Positions 9,729 through 18,705 of a stretch of DNA of 64,000 nt are shown here, piece after piece. Source of the stretch: Desulfurispirillum indicum S5 (GTDB taxonomy: Bacteria; Chrysiogenota; Chrysiogenetes; Chrysiogenales; Chrysiogenaceae); NCBI RefSeq assembly GCF_000177635.2, contig NC_014836.1, positions 1,252,001 through 1,316,000 of the forward strand, read 5' to 3'. Under the pieces are notes generated by a model. That model saw nothing but the letters and a program-made list of their open reading frames with translations. It was not told the DNA's origin and searched no databases. Both the position numbers and the translations under genes were made by a program. The stretch's first letter is position 1. Each line of letters starts with the position of its first letter.

Positions 9729-10529
9729 GTGGATTTCCTGCAGATTTTCATTCTCTCCGTCGTTCAAGGCCTGACGGAGTTTCTTCCCATTTCCAGCTCT
9801 GCGCATCTTATTCTGGTGCCGGTGTTTACCGCCTGGGAAGATCAGGGGCTGGCCTTTGATCTGGCGGTGCACCTCGGCTCACTGGCAGCGGTTTTGTGGT
9901 ATTTCCGGGTGCAGATTGCCGGTATGGGCAGTGCCTGGACCAGAAGTCTGCTTTCGGGTCAGAAAAGCGCCGATTCGCGCCTGGCCTGGGCTATTCTGTG
10001 GGGAACCGTTCCCGTGGGGCTGGCGGGGATAACCATGAAGGGGCTTGTGGAGACGGAGTTTCGTTCACCGCTACTGATCGCGTTTTCCCTGATCCTCTTC
10101 GGCATTGCCCTGGGTGTCGCCGACTTTCGTCGCAAAGGCGAACGCACTGAATACGATCTGCGCTGGTCCGATGTGCTGGTGGTGGGTTGTGCTCAGGCAC
10201 TGGCATTGATACCGGGAACGTCCCGTTCCGGCATCACCATGACCGCCGCCCTCTTTATGGGCCTTGGCCGTGAAGGAGCCAGCCGGTTCTCTTTTCTGCT
10301 CTCCATACCGGTTACGACTCTGGCGGTGGGGCTGCAGCTTCTGGAGCTGGTACAGATGCCGGCGGGTTCGACGGACTGGAGCTCTCTGGCGTTGGCTGCC
10401 GTGCTGTCAGGTATCAGTGCCTATCTCTGCATTCACTATTTCCTCGTTTTTATCCGGCAGATAGGCATGCAGCCGTTTGTGGCCTATCGTATTGTTTTAG
10501 GGGTGCTGCTTCTGGTCGTCTTCTGGTGA
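9729..10529 (+). CDS. uppP: Undecaprenyl-diphosphate phosphatase UppP
   Basis: A 266-residue polytopic membrane enzyme that dephosphorylates undecaprenyl pyrophosphate, recycling the lipid carrier for peptidoglycan and other envelope polymers; overexpression gives bacitracin resistance. Both family signatures are intact: EFLPISSSAHL at about 17-27 and PGTSRSG at 162-168. The start is GTG with AAAGG upstream. It follows the kinases after a 98-base gap. Its last 33 bases overlap, tail to tail, the P-loop kinase gene on the other strand. Confidence 0.95.
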   Translation: MDFLQIFILSVVQGLTEFLPISSSAHLILVPVFTAWEDQGLAFDLAVHLGSLAAVLWYFRVQIAGMGSAWTRSLLSGQKSADSRLAWAILWGTVPVGLAGITMKGLVETEFRSPLLIAFSLILFGIALGVADFRRKGERTEYDLRWSDVLVVGCAQALALIPGTSRSGITMTAALFMGLGREGASRFSFLLSIPVTTLAVGLQLLELVQMPAGSTDWSSLALAAVLSGISAYLCIHYFLVFIRQIGMQPFVAYRIVLGVLLLVVFW

Positions 10530-11042
10530 GATGGACTGGAGTATGTCGTTGACAGCCTTCCACGGGCTTTGGGTGTAGGTGTCGATCCGCAGCACCCGTT
10601 CATGGGAGGCGAAGGGTTCAAAGGACTTTTTCTGCAGCAGGTAGATGTCGAGATCCGCTTCGGAGGGGTTGTCGGCACGCTGCTGTCGTTGAATGATTCG
10701 CTGGCGGATGACCTCTTCGGGCGCCTGGCAGAGGATATACCAGTGAGGTGCGCCGGTGCCGGCCAGCAGGTTGCGCTGCCACTGGCAGGTGAAGGTAGCG
10801 TCCACGATGGCGTGGGGATGCTCCAGGGCGCGTTGAATCATGGTGGTGTAGGTCTGGCGGCTGAACGCGGGGGTATAGATATTGCTGCCGGGATGGGAAG
10901 CGCTCTGTTCCAGAGGTCCCATACCCGCCAGTTCCTTGCGGATGACATCGGACTGCAGATGGGGGTATCCAGTGGCCTCGGAAAAAAGATGGGCCAGATA
11001 GCTTTTCCCTGTTCCCGAAAGTCCGCAGAATGCGTAAATCAT
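10497..11042 (-). CDS. P-loop kinase, AAA_33 / COG0645 type
   Basis: A 181-residue protein with a Walker A loop GLSGTGKS at residues 8-15 and the motif DVIRKELAG, typical of the small zeta-toxin/gluconate-kinase-like NTPases of COG0645. In many bacteria this domain is the C-terminal half of one protein whose N-terminal half is an aminoglycoside-phosphotransferase-like domain (COG2187). Here the halves are separate genes joined by an ATGA overlap (11039-11042), so they are surely co-translated. The substrate is unknown. Confidence 0.8.
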   Translation of the reverse strand: MIYAFCGLSGTGKSYLAHLFSEATGYPHLQSDVIRKELAGMGPLEQSASHPGSNIYTPAFSRQTYTTMIQRALEHPHAIVDATFTCQWQRNLLAGTGAPHWYILCQAPEEVIRQRIIQRQQRADNPSEADLDIYLLQKKSFEPFASHERVLRIDTYTQSPWKAVNDILQSISPEDDQKQHP

Positions 11043-12058
11043 AGGCGGGAGAGTTCGTCGGCGTAGCCCAGGGCCAGTTCCACGTACTTGCGGGCCCGGT
11101 GGTACGCCTCATCTTTCTGCACGGGGTCAACCCCTTCATCGGCTATGAGCAGGCCCTCCACCTTGGCTCGCACCAGAGCGCGATAGAGCTTGTAGAAAAT
11201 CACCAGCCCCGGTCCATCACTGCCTTCGCTGAAGTCATTCAGCAGCATTTTCTCCAGGTAGCGGGAGAACTCGTCGAAACCGTGAAAATCCATATCCATG
11301 AACAGAAAGGCGATATCATTGAGAATGTCGCAGCAGCGCAGGCTTTCGTTGAACTCGATACAGTCAATGGCGTGGATATGGCCTTCGCTGAAGCAAAGAT
11401 GCTCAAGGCGCAAGTCACCATGGCCATCATAGATCTTGCCGCGCTGGGCCCGCTCGTCAAAAATGGCGCCGTATTTCTTGTAGATGGCTTCGGTGATGAT
11501 GGTAAGGGTGTCATACTCATCCTGCTCAATGGTGGTGCCGATCTGGGTTTGCAGGACGTTGAAGTTCTCGTCGGTTTTGCGGGAAATGCCGGCCAGGCTG
11601 CCGTAGCGCTGGATGCCATGGTCATTGGGAGACTGGGAATAGAACTGGGCCAGGCGCTGACGAATCTTGTCCAGAAGGTTTCCCGGTGAAACAGACATGA
11701 AAATCAGCCGATCCAGGAGCATGTCATCGGGAATGCGATTCATGATGACGGCGTACTCGATGGCCTCACTGGTCTGCTGGTCAAAGAAGAGGTTGCCGTT
11801 GTAATGGTGCAGGGATGAAGCGCCCAGGTAGATGTTTTCACTCATGCGGCGATTCAGGGTGACTTCCAGCTCGCAGTACTTCTTACGCATCTCCAGGGTA
11901 GAGTAATCGACAAAGCCGAAGTTGACGGGCTTTTTTATCTTAATAACCCGTGTCTGACCGATAAAAACGGAAGAGATATGGGTCTGTTTGTTAATGAAGC
12001 CTTGCTGTCCCAGCAGGCTGCTGTGGCTGAGCAGGGAGTTGAGCTGTGCAAATTCCAC
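11039..12058 (-). CDS. Aminoglycoside-phosphotransferase-like kinase, COG2187 type
   Basis: A 339-residue protein with an APH/choline-kinase fold. Motifs are HGDLRLEH (catalytic loop) followed by IDCIEFNE and the acidic CDILNDIAFLFMD. The start is set at the GTG whose first base is 12058: GGAGGT lies 5 bases upstream, far better than the upstream ATG at 12094. The longer open frame to 12430 runs antisense to a small gene. It is the 5' partner of the P-loop kinase, with a 4-base overlap. The true phosphate acceptor is not known for this family, so drug resistance should not be assumed. Confidence 0.82.
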   Translation of the reverse strand: MEFAQLNSLLSHSSLLGQQGFINKQTHISSVFIGQTRVIKIKKPVNFGFVDYSTLEMRKKYCELEVTLNRRMSENIYLGASSLHHYNGNLFFDQQTSEAIEYAVIMNRIPDDMLLDRLIFMSVSPGNLLDKIRQRLAQFYSQSPNDHGIQRYGSLAGISRKTDENFNVLQTQIGTTIEQDEYDTLTIITEAIYKKYGAIFDERAQRGKIYDGHGDLRLEHLCFSEGHIHAIDCIEFNESLRCCDILNDIAFLFMDMDFHGFDEFSRYLEKMLLNDFSEGSDGPGLVIFYKLYRALVRAKVEGLLIADEGVDPVQKDEAYHRARKYVELALGYADELSRL

Positions 12059-12205
12059 CGGACACCTCCGCTTTTCGTTCAACTCTGGTACCATGGCACG
12101 ATCTGTGCTGGGGGAACGCAGCCTTTGCATCCACATCGGATATTCGCTGTTTTTTCCCCGATTAAAATACGCTATAATTTTTGAATTCTCAACGAAAGAC
12201 CCCCC

Positions 12206-12340
12206 ATGAAATACGCTTTTATTGTTCTTCTGCTGGCTGTCTGGATACTGTATCCCACAAAATACCCCTTCCGCTGGGTGTTGCGCATTCTTCTCGTCGG
12301 GTTGATCTTCATGAGCATCATCACTATGATCAAACCGTGA
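12206..12340 (+). CDS. 44-residue membrane peptide
   Basis: A short open frame from ATG (MKYAFIVLLLAV...) to TGA, with two hydrophobic segments (about 4-16 and 27-41) separated by YPTKYPFRW. GAAAGA lies before the start and a perfect TATAAT at 12173-12178 upstream, though no good -35. It sits in the 360-base gap between the divergent APH-like gene and trmB and would be missed by length cut-offs. Hydrophobic pattern, start signals and promoter element favour a real gene, possibly a two-helix inner-membrane peptide. Function unknown. Confidence 0.5.
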   Translation: MKYAFIVLLLAVWILYPTKYPFRWVLRILLVGLIFMSIITMIKP

Positions 12341-12417
12341 GCGGCTGCTGAAAAAGCCGACCAGAAAAAGCACCGCTCTCTTAAGCAACTGATCATTCTG
12401 TTTCAGAGGAATCCTGT

Positions 12418-13068
12418 ATGTCGAGTTCAACCATTGAAGTCAATCCGTACGTGCGCAAAATCCATGAGTTTCCCGAAACCATTCTTGTCCCCGGTGAGGA
12501 TGGCCGCTTCGCCCTTTTTCCCCAGCTGCGCTCTGATATGCCGGTGGTGGTGGAGATTGGTTCCGGCAGTGGAAACCACATGATCCAGTACCTGACGCGC
12601 ATGCCCCGGTGTCAATACTTTGGCTATGAGTTGCGCTACAAACGCCTCTACCGCACGGCTCAGAAGCTTGCTGAAGCAAAACAGCAGGGCTATGTGGTGC
12701 AGTGTTTTGCCCAGAAGATGCCAGAACACTTCGCGCCCGCTTCCATAGACACCCTCATCATCAACTTTCCCGATCCCTGGGCAAAGCTGAAGCAGCGCAA
12801 GAATCGCATCATGGCGCCGCAGAATCTGAAAATCTTCCACAGCCTGCTTAAACCCGGCGGTGTGGTGGAATTCAAGTCCGACCACCATGAATACTTCCTG
12901 CGTGCCAGGGAGAATCTTCTGGACAGTGGATTTGCGGTGGAAGCCTATACGCTGAATCTCCATGGTTCAGCGTACAGTGCCGACAATATCATCACCGAAT
13001 TTGAGCGCATGTTTCTGCATAAGGTTCCCAAACGCATTGGCTGGCTGCGGGCACGCAAGGTGGGTTGA
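12418..13068 (+). CDS. trmB: tRNA (guanine46-N7)-methyltransferase
   Basis: A 216-residue SAM-dependent methyltransferase that makes m7G46 in the tRNA variable loop. The SAM-binding EIGSGSGNH is at about 46-54. The family signature NFPDPWAK at 116-123 is followed by the basic stretch KLKQRKNR. Its length matches bacterial TrmB. AGAGGA lies upstream of the ATG. It heads a tight plus-strand run; the next gene starts 3 bases after its stop. Confidence 0.95.
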   Translation: MSSSTIEVNPYVRKIHEFPETILVPGEDGRFALFPQLRSDMPVVVEIGSGSGNHMIQYLTRMPRCQYFGYELRYKRLYRTAQKLAEAKQQGYVVQCFAQKMPEHFAPASIDTLIINFPDPWAKLKQRKNRIMAPQNLKIFHSLLKPGGVVEFKSDHHEYFLRARENLLDSGFAVEAYTLNLHGSAYSADNIITEFERMFLHKVPKRIGWLRARKVG

Positions 13069-13071
13069 GCA

Positions 13072-13272
13072 GTGAAGAAGGCACCGCGACGCGTTCTCTG
13101 TGGACACTGCCGACATTACTACATCACCTGGGATACACACTTCCCCTTTGGCTGTCGGCGCCTCAACTTTAAAAGCCGTCATCAGCCTTCCCTGGAAGTC
13201 TTTCGTTCCTCCGGCATGCCGTGCCAGTATTATGAAGAGAAAAAGGAGAAGAACCATGACCACTCACCCTGA
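13072..13272 (+). CDS. Small four-cysteine protein, putative zinc binder
   Basis: A 66-residue basic protein starting at GTG, with AAGGTGGG overlapping the end of trmB. It has C-G-H-C at about 10-13, a conserved-looking block ITWDTHFPFGCRRLNFKS, and a fourth Cys in SGMPCQYY. The four Cys could bind zinc. Similar short proteins occur in other environmental bacteria, but I know no function. It overlaps the pepF start by 17 bases, indicating translational coupling. Confidence 0.65.
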   Translation: MKKAPRRVLCGHCRHYYITWDTHFPFGCRRLNFKSRHQPSLEVFRSSGMPCQYYEEKKEKNHDHSP

Positions 13273-15031
13273 GGGCATTCGCTGGAATCTCAGTTCCATC
13301 TATACCGGTATGGACGACCACGCCATTGAGCGGGATTGCGCCATGGTGCGCAGCGAGGCTGCCGCTTTGCGGGAGCGTTTTCGCGGCAAGATTGACCAAA
13401 TATTCCCCTCTGAGATGGCGGTGTTGCTGCAGAAGCTGGAAACCATCAATCAGATGATGGGAAAGCTGGGTGCCTACGCCTTTCTGCTCTTTGCGGTGGA
13501 CACTGCTGACGAGGAGAAGTCGGCGTTCTTTCAATCCATGAAGGAGCTCTCCAGTGCCCTGTCTGCTGAGCTGACTTTCTTTGACATCGAATGGGCCAAC
13601 CTGGATGAGGCCAGGGCTGCAGTCCACATGCAGGATTCCAGTCTGGCGCAGTATCACCATTTCCTGCGCAAAAGCCGCATCTACCGTGACCACCTGCTCA
13701 GCGAGCCCGAAGAGCGGGTGATCTCCCGTTACAGCGTGGTGGCGGGTTCCGCCATGAACAGCCTTTTCAGCAAGGTTATGTCGCGTATGAGTTTCGGTGC
13801 CGACCGGCTATCACAGGAAGAACTCATGTCAAAGCTGCGGGATGTCTCCGCTGCTGTGCGCAAGCAGGCCCAGGAGGACTTTACCGCTGGCCTGCGGGAG
13901 TATGGCCATATTCTGACCCATATCTATAATACGGTTATCAGTGAAAAGATGATCGTGGATGACCTGCGCAGCTATCCCAACTGGATTCGTTCCATGAATC
14001 TGGCCAATGAGCTTTCTGATGCTGCTGTAGAGAATCTGGTGGGTTCAGTGGTCAGCCGCTACGATATTCCCCAGCGTTTCTACCACCTGAAGCGGAAAAT
14101 TCTTGGCGTCGAGACTCTCTATGATTACGACCGCTACGCGCCGCTGGATACGGTCAACCGTACTTACAGCTGGGAGTACGCCTGCGCTGCGGTGCTGGAT
14201 GCTTTTGATACGGTCAGCCCGGCCATGGGCGATATCGCCCGTACGTTCTTTGAAAAGAAGTGGATCGATTCGGTCTGCCGTCCCGGCAAGCGCAGCGGTG
14301 CCTTTGCCCATCCCGTGACACCTGACGCTCACCCGGTGATCATGACCAACTTCACGGGGAACTTTCGCGATATGGAGACCCTGGCCCATGAGCTTGGTCA
14401 CGGCATTCACCAGTACCTGGCCCATCAGCAGGGCTATTTCGGCTCAAGCACTCCGCTGGTGCTGGCGGAAACTGCTTCGGTGTTCGCGGAAATGGTGCTC
14501 TTCCGCAGTGAGTACGCCAAGCTCAGCGATAACCGCCAGAAGCTGGCGGCGCTCTGTGCCAAGATTGAATCGATCATCGCCACGGTTTTCCGCCAGATTT
14601 CCATGAATCGTTTTGAGGATGCCTACCACACCACCCGTCGCGAGAAGGGAGAGCTGGGTTCAGCGGATATTTCACAACTGTGGATGCGCAGCCAGCGGGA
14701 CATGTTTGGTGACAGCGTCGAACTGACGGAGAACTACAGCATCTGGTGGTCGTATATTCCTCACTTTATCAACGCACCGGGCTATGTGTACTCCTACGCC
14801 TTTGGTGAACTGCTGGTGCTTTCCCTCTACAGCCAGTATCTGCAGCAGGATGACAAGGACGCCTATATGAAACGCTACATGGAGCTGCTGGGCAAGGGAG
14901 GTGTGGTTCCCCCTGCCGAGGCGCTGACATCCCTGGGGGTTGATATAACCAGTCCGGAGTTCTGGAATTCCGGTCTCGGCGCTATTGAAGAGCTTGTCAA
15001 TGAGGCGGAGCTGTTATATAAGAACCTGTAA
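13256..15031 (+). CDS. pepF: Oligoendopeptidase F family metallopeptidase (M3B)
   Basis: A 591-residue cytosolic zinc peptidase that cuts short peptides. The HExxH motif HELGH places the zinc ligands at H378 and H382 with catalytic E379. ETASVFAEM, about 25 residues further on, supplies the third ligand. The start is the ATG at 13256 with AAAAGGAGAA upstream; an open frame back to 13100 lies over the previous gene and is not used. No signal peptide. Length fits PepF. Confidence 0.92.
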   Translation: MTTHPEGIRWNLSSIYTGMDDHAIERDCAMVRSEAAALRERFRGKIDQIFPSEMAVLLQKLETINQMMGKLGAYAFLLFAVDTADEEKSAFFQSMKELSSALSAELTFFDIEWANLDEARAAVHMQDSSLAQYHHFLRKSRIYRDHLLSEPEERVISRYSVVAGSAMNSLFSKVMSRMSFGADRLSQEELMSKLRDVSAAVRKQAQEDFTAGLREYGHILTHIYNTVISEKMIVDDLRSYPNWIRSMNLANELSDAAVENLVGSVVSRYDIPQRFYHLKRKILGVETLYDYDRYAPLDTVNRTYSWEYACAAVLDAFDTVSPAMGDIARTFFEKKWIDSVCRPGKRSGAFAHPVTPDAHPVIMTNFTGNFRDMETLAHELGHGIHQYLAHQQGYFGSSTPLVLAETASVFAEMVLFRSEYAKLSDNRQKLAALCAKIESIIATVFRQISMNRFEDAYHTTRREKGELGSADISQLWMRSQRDMFGDSVELTENYSIWWSYIPHFINAPGYVYSYAFGELLVLSLYSQYLQQDDKDAYMKRYMELLGKGGVVPPAEALTSLGVDITSPEFWNSGLGAIEELVNEAELLYKNL

Positions 15032-15049
15032 TTTACCGGGAGTAACACC

Positions 15050-15517
15050 ATGAACGTATTTGAAGGGAGCCTGATTGCTCCGCATAAACCTGTTGCCATC
15101 GTTGTCTCGCGATTTAACGCCTTTATCACCGAGAGTCTTCTGCAGGGCGCACTGGATTTTCTGAAGCGCCACGGCATGAGCGAGAGTGATATCGACGTCG
15201 TCCGTGCCCCCGGTGCCTTCGAAATCCCCCTGGTGGCTGACCGCCTGGCCCTGACGGGCAAATACAGCGGCATCATCTGTCTGGGCGCGGTGATTCGCGG
15301 TGGCACTCCCCATTTCGACTATGTGGCGTCAGAGGTGACCAAGGGCGTGGCCCATGTCTCCTTGCAGCGCGGCATTCCCGTCTCCTTCGGCGTGCTGACC
15401 ACCGACTCCATCGAACAGGCCATTGAACGTGCCGGAACCAAGGCCGGCAACAAGGGTGCCGAGGCGGCAGCTTCGGTGGTGGAAATGATGAATCTGCTGG
15501 AGCAGATTCCCGGCTGA
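15050..15517 (+). CDS. ribH: 6,7-dimethyl-8-ribityllumazine synthase
   Basis: A 155-residue enzyme of the penultimate step of riboflavin synthesis; it joins the ribityl-aminouracil with dihydroxybutanone phosphate and forms icosahedral or pentameric shells. Motifs: RFN at 21-23, PGAFEIP at 54-60, [12 protein letters not shown] at 79-90 including catalytic H88. No other rib gene is in the window and no FMN riboswitch is visible. It lies 18 bases after pepF and 74 bases before nusB; a ribH-nusB order is common. Confidence 0.96.
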   Translation: MNVFEGSLIAPHKPVAIVVSRFNAFITESLLQGALDFLKRHGMSESDIDVVRAPGAFEIPLVADRLALTGKYSGIICLGAVIRGGTPHFDYVASEVTKGVAHVSLQRGIPVSFGVLTTDSIEQAIERAGTKAGNKGAEAAASVVEMMNLLEQIPG

Positions 15518-15591
15518 ACGGTTCCCGTCCTGTAAGGCCCAGCGGAGCTTCTGCTTTTTCGTTAACAACTTCATAGCATAAAGAGAGTAAG

Positions 15592-15993
15592 GTGATTCCG
15601 GTGCCTACGCGCCGCAACCAAAGGGAAAACGCCCTGAAACTCAATTACGCGCTGCAGATTTTCAGCGGCAGCTTTGATGAGCCCCACATCCAGCGGACGG
15701 CCAGTCAGTTCGGCATGGAAGTGACGGAGTTCACCCGTGAGCTGGTGCAGATATCGCTGCAGGCGAACCCGGCCTGTGGACAGCTCATTGAGTCCCTGGC
15801 CAAAAACGATGACATGATCGCGCATCTCGACCGGATTCTCATGATACAGGGCATGTGCGAACTGAGTATGAAACACTCCCCTGCTCAGACGGTAATCAAT
15901 GAATATATTGAACTTGCCAAACTGTATGGCGCGGAGAACTCCTTCCGCTTTGTCAATGTGGTTATGAACCAGTACAAAGAAGACCACCCGTGA
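15592..15993 (+). CDS. nusB: Transcription antitermination factor NusB
   Basis: A 133-residue (or 130) RNA-binding protein that with NusE/S10 binds boxA in rRNA leaders and supports antitermination. The Arg-rich start (TRRNQRENALK) and the C-terminal helices around NEYIELAKLYG fit the family. Two GTG starts are possible, at 15592 and 15601; the AGTAAGG before them suits the second slightly better. Its stop overlaps the next start (GTGA). Confidence 0.88.
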   Translation: MIPVPTRRNQRENALKLNYALQIFSGSFDEPHIQRTASQFGMEVTEFTRELVQISLQANPACGQLIESLAKNDDMIAHLDRILMIQGMCELSMKHSPAQTVINEYIELAKLYGAENSFRFVNVVMNQYKEDHP

Positions 15994-16235
15994 AAGAGCT
16001 CGTGTATGTCTGTAAGGTCCACTCTCCGCAGATCATGTATGTCAACAGCCTGCTGGATTCCTACGAAGGTATCGGGATCATACGCACGGTGAACGAAAAG
16101 ACCGGGGACGTGGTGTTCTACACCACGTCGGATACCGCCGAGGCCCTGGAGCATTTTCTGCTTTCACTGGATCAGGAATGTGGAATAGAAATACGGGAAA
16201 TCCGGCAGCAAGAAGGCCTTGAGTTGATTCCATGA
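15990..16235 (+). CDS. DUF4911-like small protein
   Basis: An 81-residue protein starting at a GTG that overlaps the nusB stop by 4 bases. The pattern (membrane-free alpha/beta, M-Y-V-N-S-L-L-D-S-Y-E-G near 17-28, then a beta strand with GDVVFYTT) resembles DUF4911, short proteins found mostly in Deltaproteobacteria next to housekeeping genes. It also overlaps the following gene (ATGA). Function unknown; its position in a nusB operon hints at an RNA or translation-linked role, but that is guesswork. Confidence 0.6.
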   Translation: MKELVYVCKVHSPQIMYVNSLLDSYEGIGIIRTVNEKTGDVVFYTTSDTAEALEHFLLSLDQECGIEIREIRQQEGLELIP

Positions 16236-16642
16236 AATCCGACTCTTCCGACAAGGAGCAAGCCATGAACGCCGTGGAACGTCAGAAACTCCATATGATT
16301 CTCAGGGATATCATCAACACCCTCAATACCATCCAGGTGAAGTACCACCTTGAGCTGGAGCAGACCAACAAGAAGATCGACGTCATTATGTTTGTCCTGC
16401 GCCATATTGCCAAGAGCGAAGAGGTCGACCGCCTGATTCTCAAGGCCAAGGAGCAGCTCAACGAGCCGAACCTTGGCGACTCATTCAGCACGACTCTGGA
16501 CAAGGAAATACAAAAGCTTGAGCAGTGGGTGAACGAGGTCATTGTACTGGAACGCATGCTGGAGGATGAACACGACACCAGGCCACATGTCGGACCCGAT
16601 ACCCCCCTGCAGTTTGACCCCGAGGAAGAGAGCCCGTCCTGA
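16232..16642 (+). CDS. Hypothetical coiled-coil protein
   Basis: A 136-residue acidic protein, largely helical with heptad-like spacing (about 15-105), no Cys and no signal peptide. Two starts compete: the ATG at 16232 overlaps the previous stop (ATGA), while the ATG at 16265 has a much better ribosome site (CAAGGAG) and gives 125 residues. The acidic tail DPEEESPS ends in a short GC-rich hairpin. I do not recognise the family. Confidence 0.6.
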   Translation: MKSDSSDKEQAMNAVERQKLHMILRDIINTLNTIQVKYHLELEQTNKKIDVIMFVLRHIAKSEEVDRLILKAKEQLNEPNLGDSFSTTLDKEIQKLEQWVNEVIVLERMLEDEHDTRPHVGPDTPLQFDPEEESPS

Positions 16643-16651
16643 GGGCTTTTT
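16631..16651 (+). terminator. Weak Rho-independent terminator
   Basis: AGCCC / GGGCT stem of 5 bp with a 7-base loop, followed by a short T run. It overlaps the stop of the coiled-coil gene and would separate the nusB operon from speA. Confidence 0.4.
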
Positions 16652-16830
16652 GCCTTTCTGAATCACGGAACAGCTTGCTGAAATACTTCAAAATCAGGCA
16701 GGCCACTGGAAGACTCTGCGCAACACTCGCCCTGTGAGGAGTGGAGCGTGCCCGCAGGTTCCGGCGCGTGAATGTCCGGCGCCTGGCACCGCAGATGGGG
16801 TTTTTCGGCAGCCAGCTAAGGAGAGCTTCA

Positions 16831-18705
16831 TTGCAGAAGGCAGATATCATAGCAGAAAACCTCAGACGCTTCAGGGTTGATAACTGGAGCGAAGGCTATT
16901 TTTCCATCAACGAGGCCGGCGAAGTGGTGGTGCGCTGCCAGGGGCAGTCGATTCCTTTGACCAACGTTATTGAAGCGGCCCATAACCTGGGGCTTTCCAC
17001 GCCCTTCATCATTCGCTTCCCCTTTCTGATCGGCGAGCAGATCAAAAAGTTCTACCGTGCCTTTCAGCACGCCAAGGAAGAGTTCAACTACAAGGGTGAG
17101 CACAAGGCGGTGTTCCCCATCAAGGTCAACCAGAACCGTCACTTCATCGAACGGCTGCTGCACTATGGCAAGGATTTCTCCTATGGACTGGAAGCAGGCA
17201 GCAAGGCGGAACTGTTCGCCGTGCTCATCTCCGATATTCCCGAAAACGCCCTGATCACCTGCAACGGTTTCAAGGATCGCGAGTTCCTCGACCTGGCTGT
17301 CATCGGCAAGCAGCTGGGCAAGGATATCTGCGTCATCATTGAAAGTGTCGAGGAGCTGGTGGGCCTGATTGATATTTACCGGCGTGCCGAGACCATTCCC
17401 GATATCGGCTTTCGCATCAAGCTCTCCTCGCGGGGCTCCGGCAAATGGGAGAAATCCAGCGGCGAAGGGGCCAAGTTCGGCCTGAGCTCTACGGAGATCC
17501 TGCTGGCCATCGACCTGCTCAAGGAACATGACCTGCTCGACCGCGTGAATCTGCTGCACTTCCATATCGGCAGCCAGATCACCAACGTGCGCACCATGAA
17601 GCGGGCTATTCGCGAAGCGGGGGTGATCTTTGCCGAAGTCGCCAAGCTTGGTTTGAACATCAAGTACCTCAACATCGGTGGCGGTATCGGAGTGGACTAT
17701 TCCGGCAGCAAGTCCTCTTCTCTGGCCAGCGCCGAGTACAGTATCGAAGAGTTTGCCAATGACGTGGTCTTTACCATGGAAGACATGTGTAATAAGCATG
17801 GCCTGGAGCGGCCCGGCATTGTGACGGAATCGGGTCGCGTGATCGCCGCCTACCACGCCATCGTGGTCACTGATCTGGTGGAGATCATGGGGGCGGAATA
17901 CGACCTTTCCCATTACCAGCAGACTCAGAATGAGGTCAAGCCTCTGCTGGAGCTCAAATACGCTCTTGAATACATGAACGAGAAGAACTACATCGAATAC
18001 TACCACGACGCCCTGGAATTCAAGGAAGACCTGCGTACCATGTTCACCCTGGGGCTGTGCTCACTGGTGGATAAGTCCAACGGCGATATTCTCTTCCAGG
18101 AAATTGTCGAAAAAACCATCGCCATTGCCCTGCGCAAAGGAGAAAATTTCGAGAAAGACCCTTTCCTGCGCAAGTTTCTGGCTGAAAAATACCTCTGCAA
18201 TTTCTCGGTATTCAACGCCATTCCCGACTCCTGGGCTATTCGGCAGCTCTTTCCCATTATGCCTCTCAAACATCTGGACAGGCCCTGTGATAACTTTGGC
18301 GTGATTACCGACATCACCTGTGATTCCGATGGCGTTGTCAATGCCTATCAGTTTCCCGATACCGCCGAGAACGAATACCTGCCGCTGCACGACGAGATGG
18401 CTGACTACCCCATTGGGATATTCCTCACCGGTGCCTACCAGGAGGTACTGGCCAACAAACACAATCTGCTGGGGCAGATGAACGAGATCTCCGTGGATTT
18501 CAACGAAGAGGGCAAGCTGGACGTGGTTTCCAGTGAGCAGGGAGACACCGTCAAGGATGTGCTCAATGGCATGCGTTATGATGATGCCTTTATTAACAAT
18601 CAGTCCAAGAGATTTTTCCAGAGTATGGATAACCCAAAGCTCTTCCGCCGTTTTCGCTCATACCTCAACAGCTACACCTATATGATCAAGGATGGCCATG
18701 ATTAA
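16831..18705 (+). CDS. speA: Biosynthetic arginine decarboxylase
   Basis: A 624-residue PLP enzyme that converts arginine to agmatine and CO2, the entry to putrescine and spermidine synthesis. The PLP lysine lies in FPIKVNQNRH. The alanine-racemase-like barrel contains FHIGSQ and LNIGGGIGVDY. Size matches SpeA (about 630). The frame opens at 16741, but a TTG at 16831 preceded by AAGGAGAG at ideal distance is the likely start. aguA and aguB, the next two steps, are 25 kb away on the other strand (41860-43790), so the pathway is complete in this window. Confidence 0.93.
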   Translation: MQKADIIAENLRRFRVDNWSEGYFSINEAGEVVVRCQGQSIPLTNVIEAAHNLGLSTPFIIRFPFLIGEQIKKFYRAFQHAKEEFNYKGEHKAVFPIKVNQNRHFIERLLHYGKDFSYGLEAGSKAELFAVLISDIPENALITCNGFKDREFLDLAVIGKQLGKDICVIIESVEELVGLIDIYRRAETIPDIGFRIKLSSRGSGKWEKSSGEGAKFGLSSTEILLAIDLLKEHDLLDRVNLLHFHIGSQITNVRTMKRAIREAGVIFAEVAKLGLNIKYLNIGGGIGVDYSGSKSSSLASAEYSIEEFANDVVFTMEDMCNKHGLERPGIVTESGRVIAAYHAIVVTDLVEIMGAEYDLSHYQQTQNEVKPLLELKYALEYMNEKNYIEYYHDALEFKEDLRTMFTLGLCSLVDKSNGDILFQEIVEKTIAIALRKGENFEKDPFLRKFLAEKYLCNFSVFNAIPDSWAIRQLFPIMPLKHLDRPCDNFGVITDITCDSDGVVNAYQFPDTAENEYLPLHDEMADYPIGIFLTGAYQEVLANKHNLLGQMNEISVDFNEEGKLDVVSSEQGDTVKDVLNGMRYDDAFINNQSKRFFQSMDNPKLFRRFRSYLNSYTYMIKDGHD

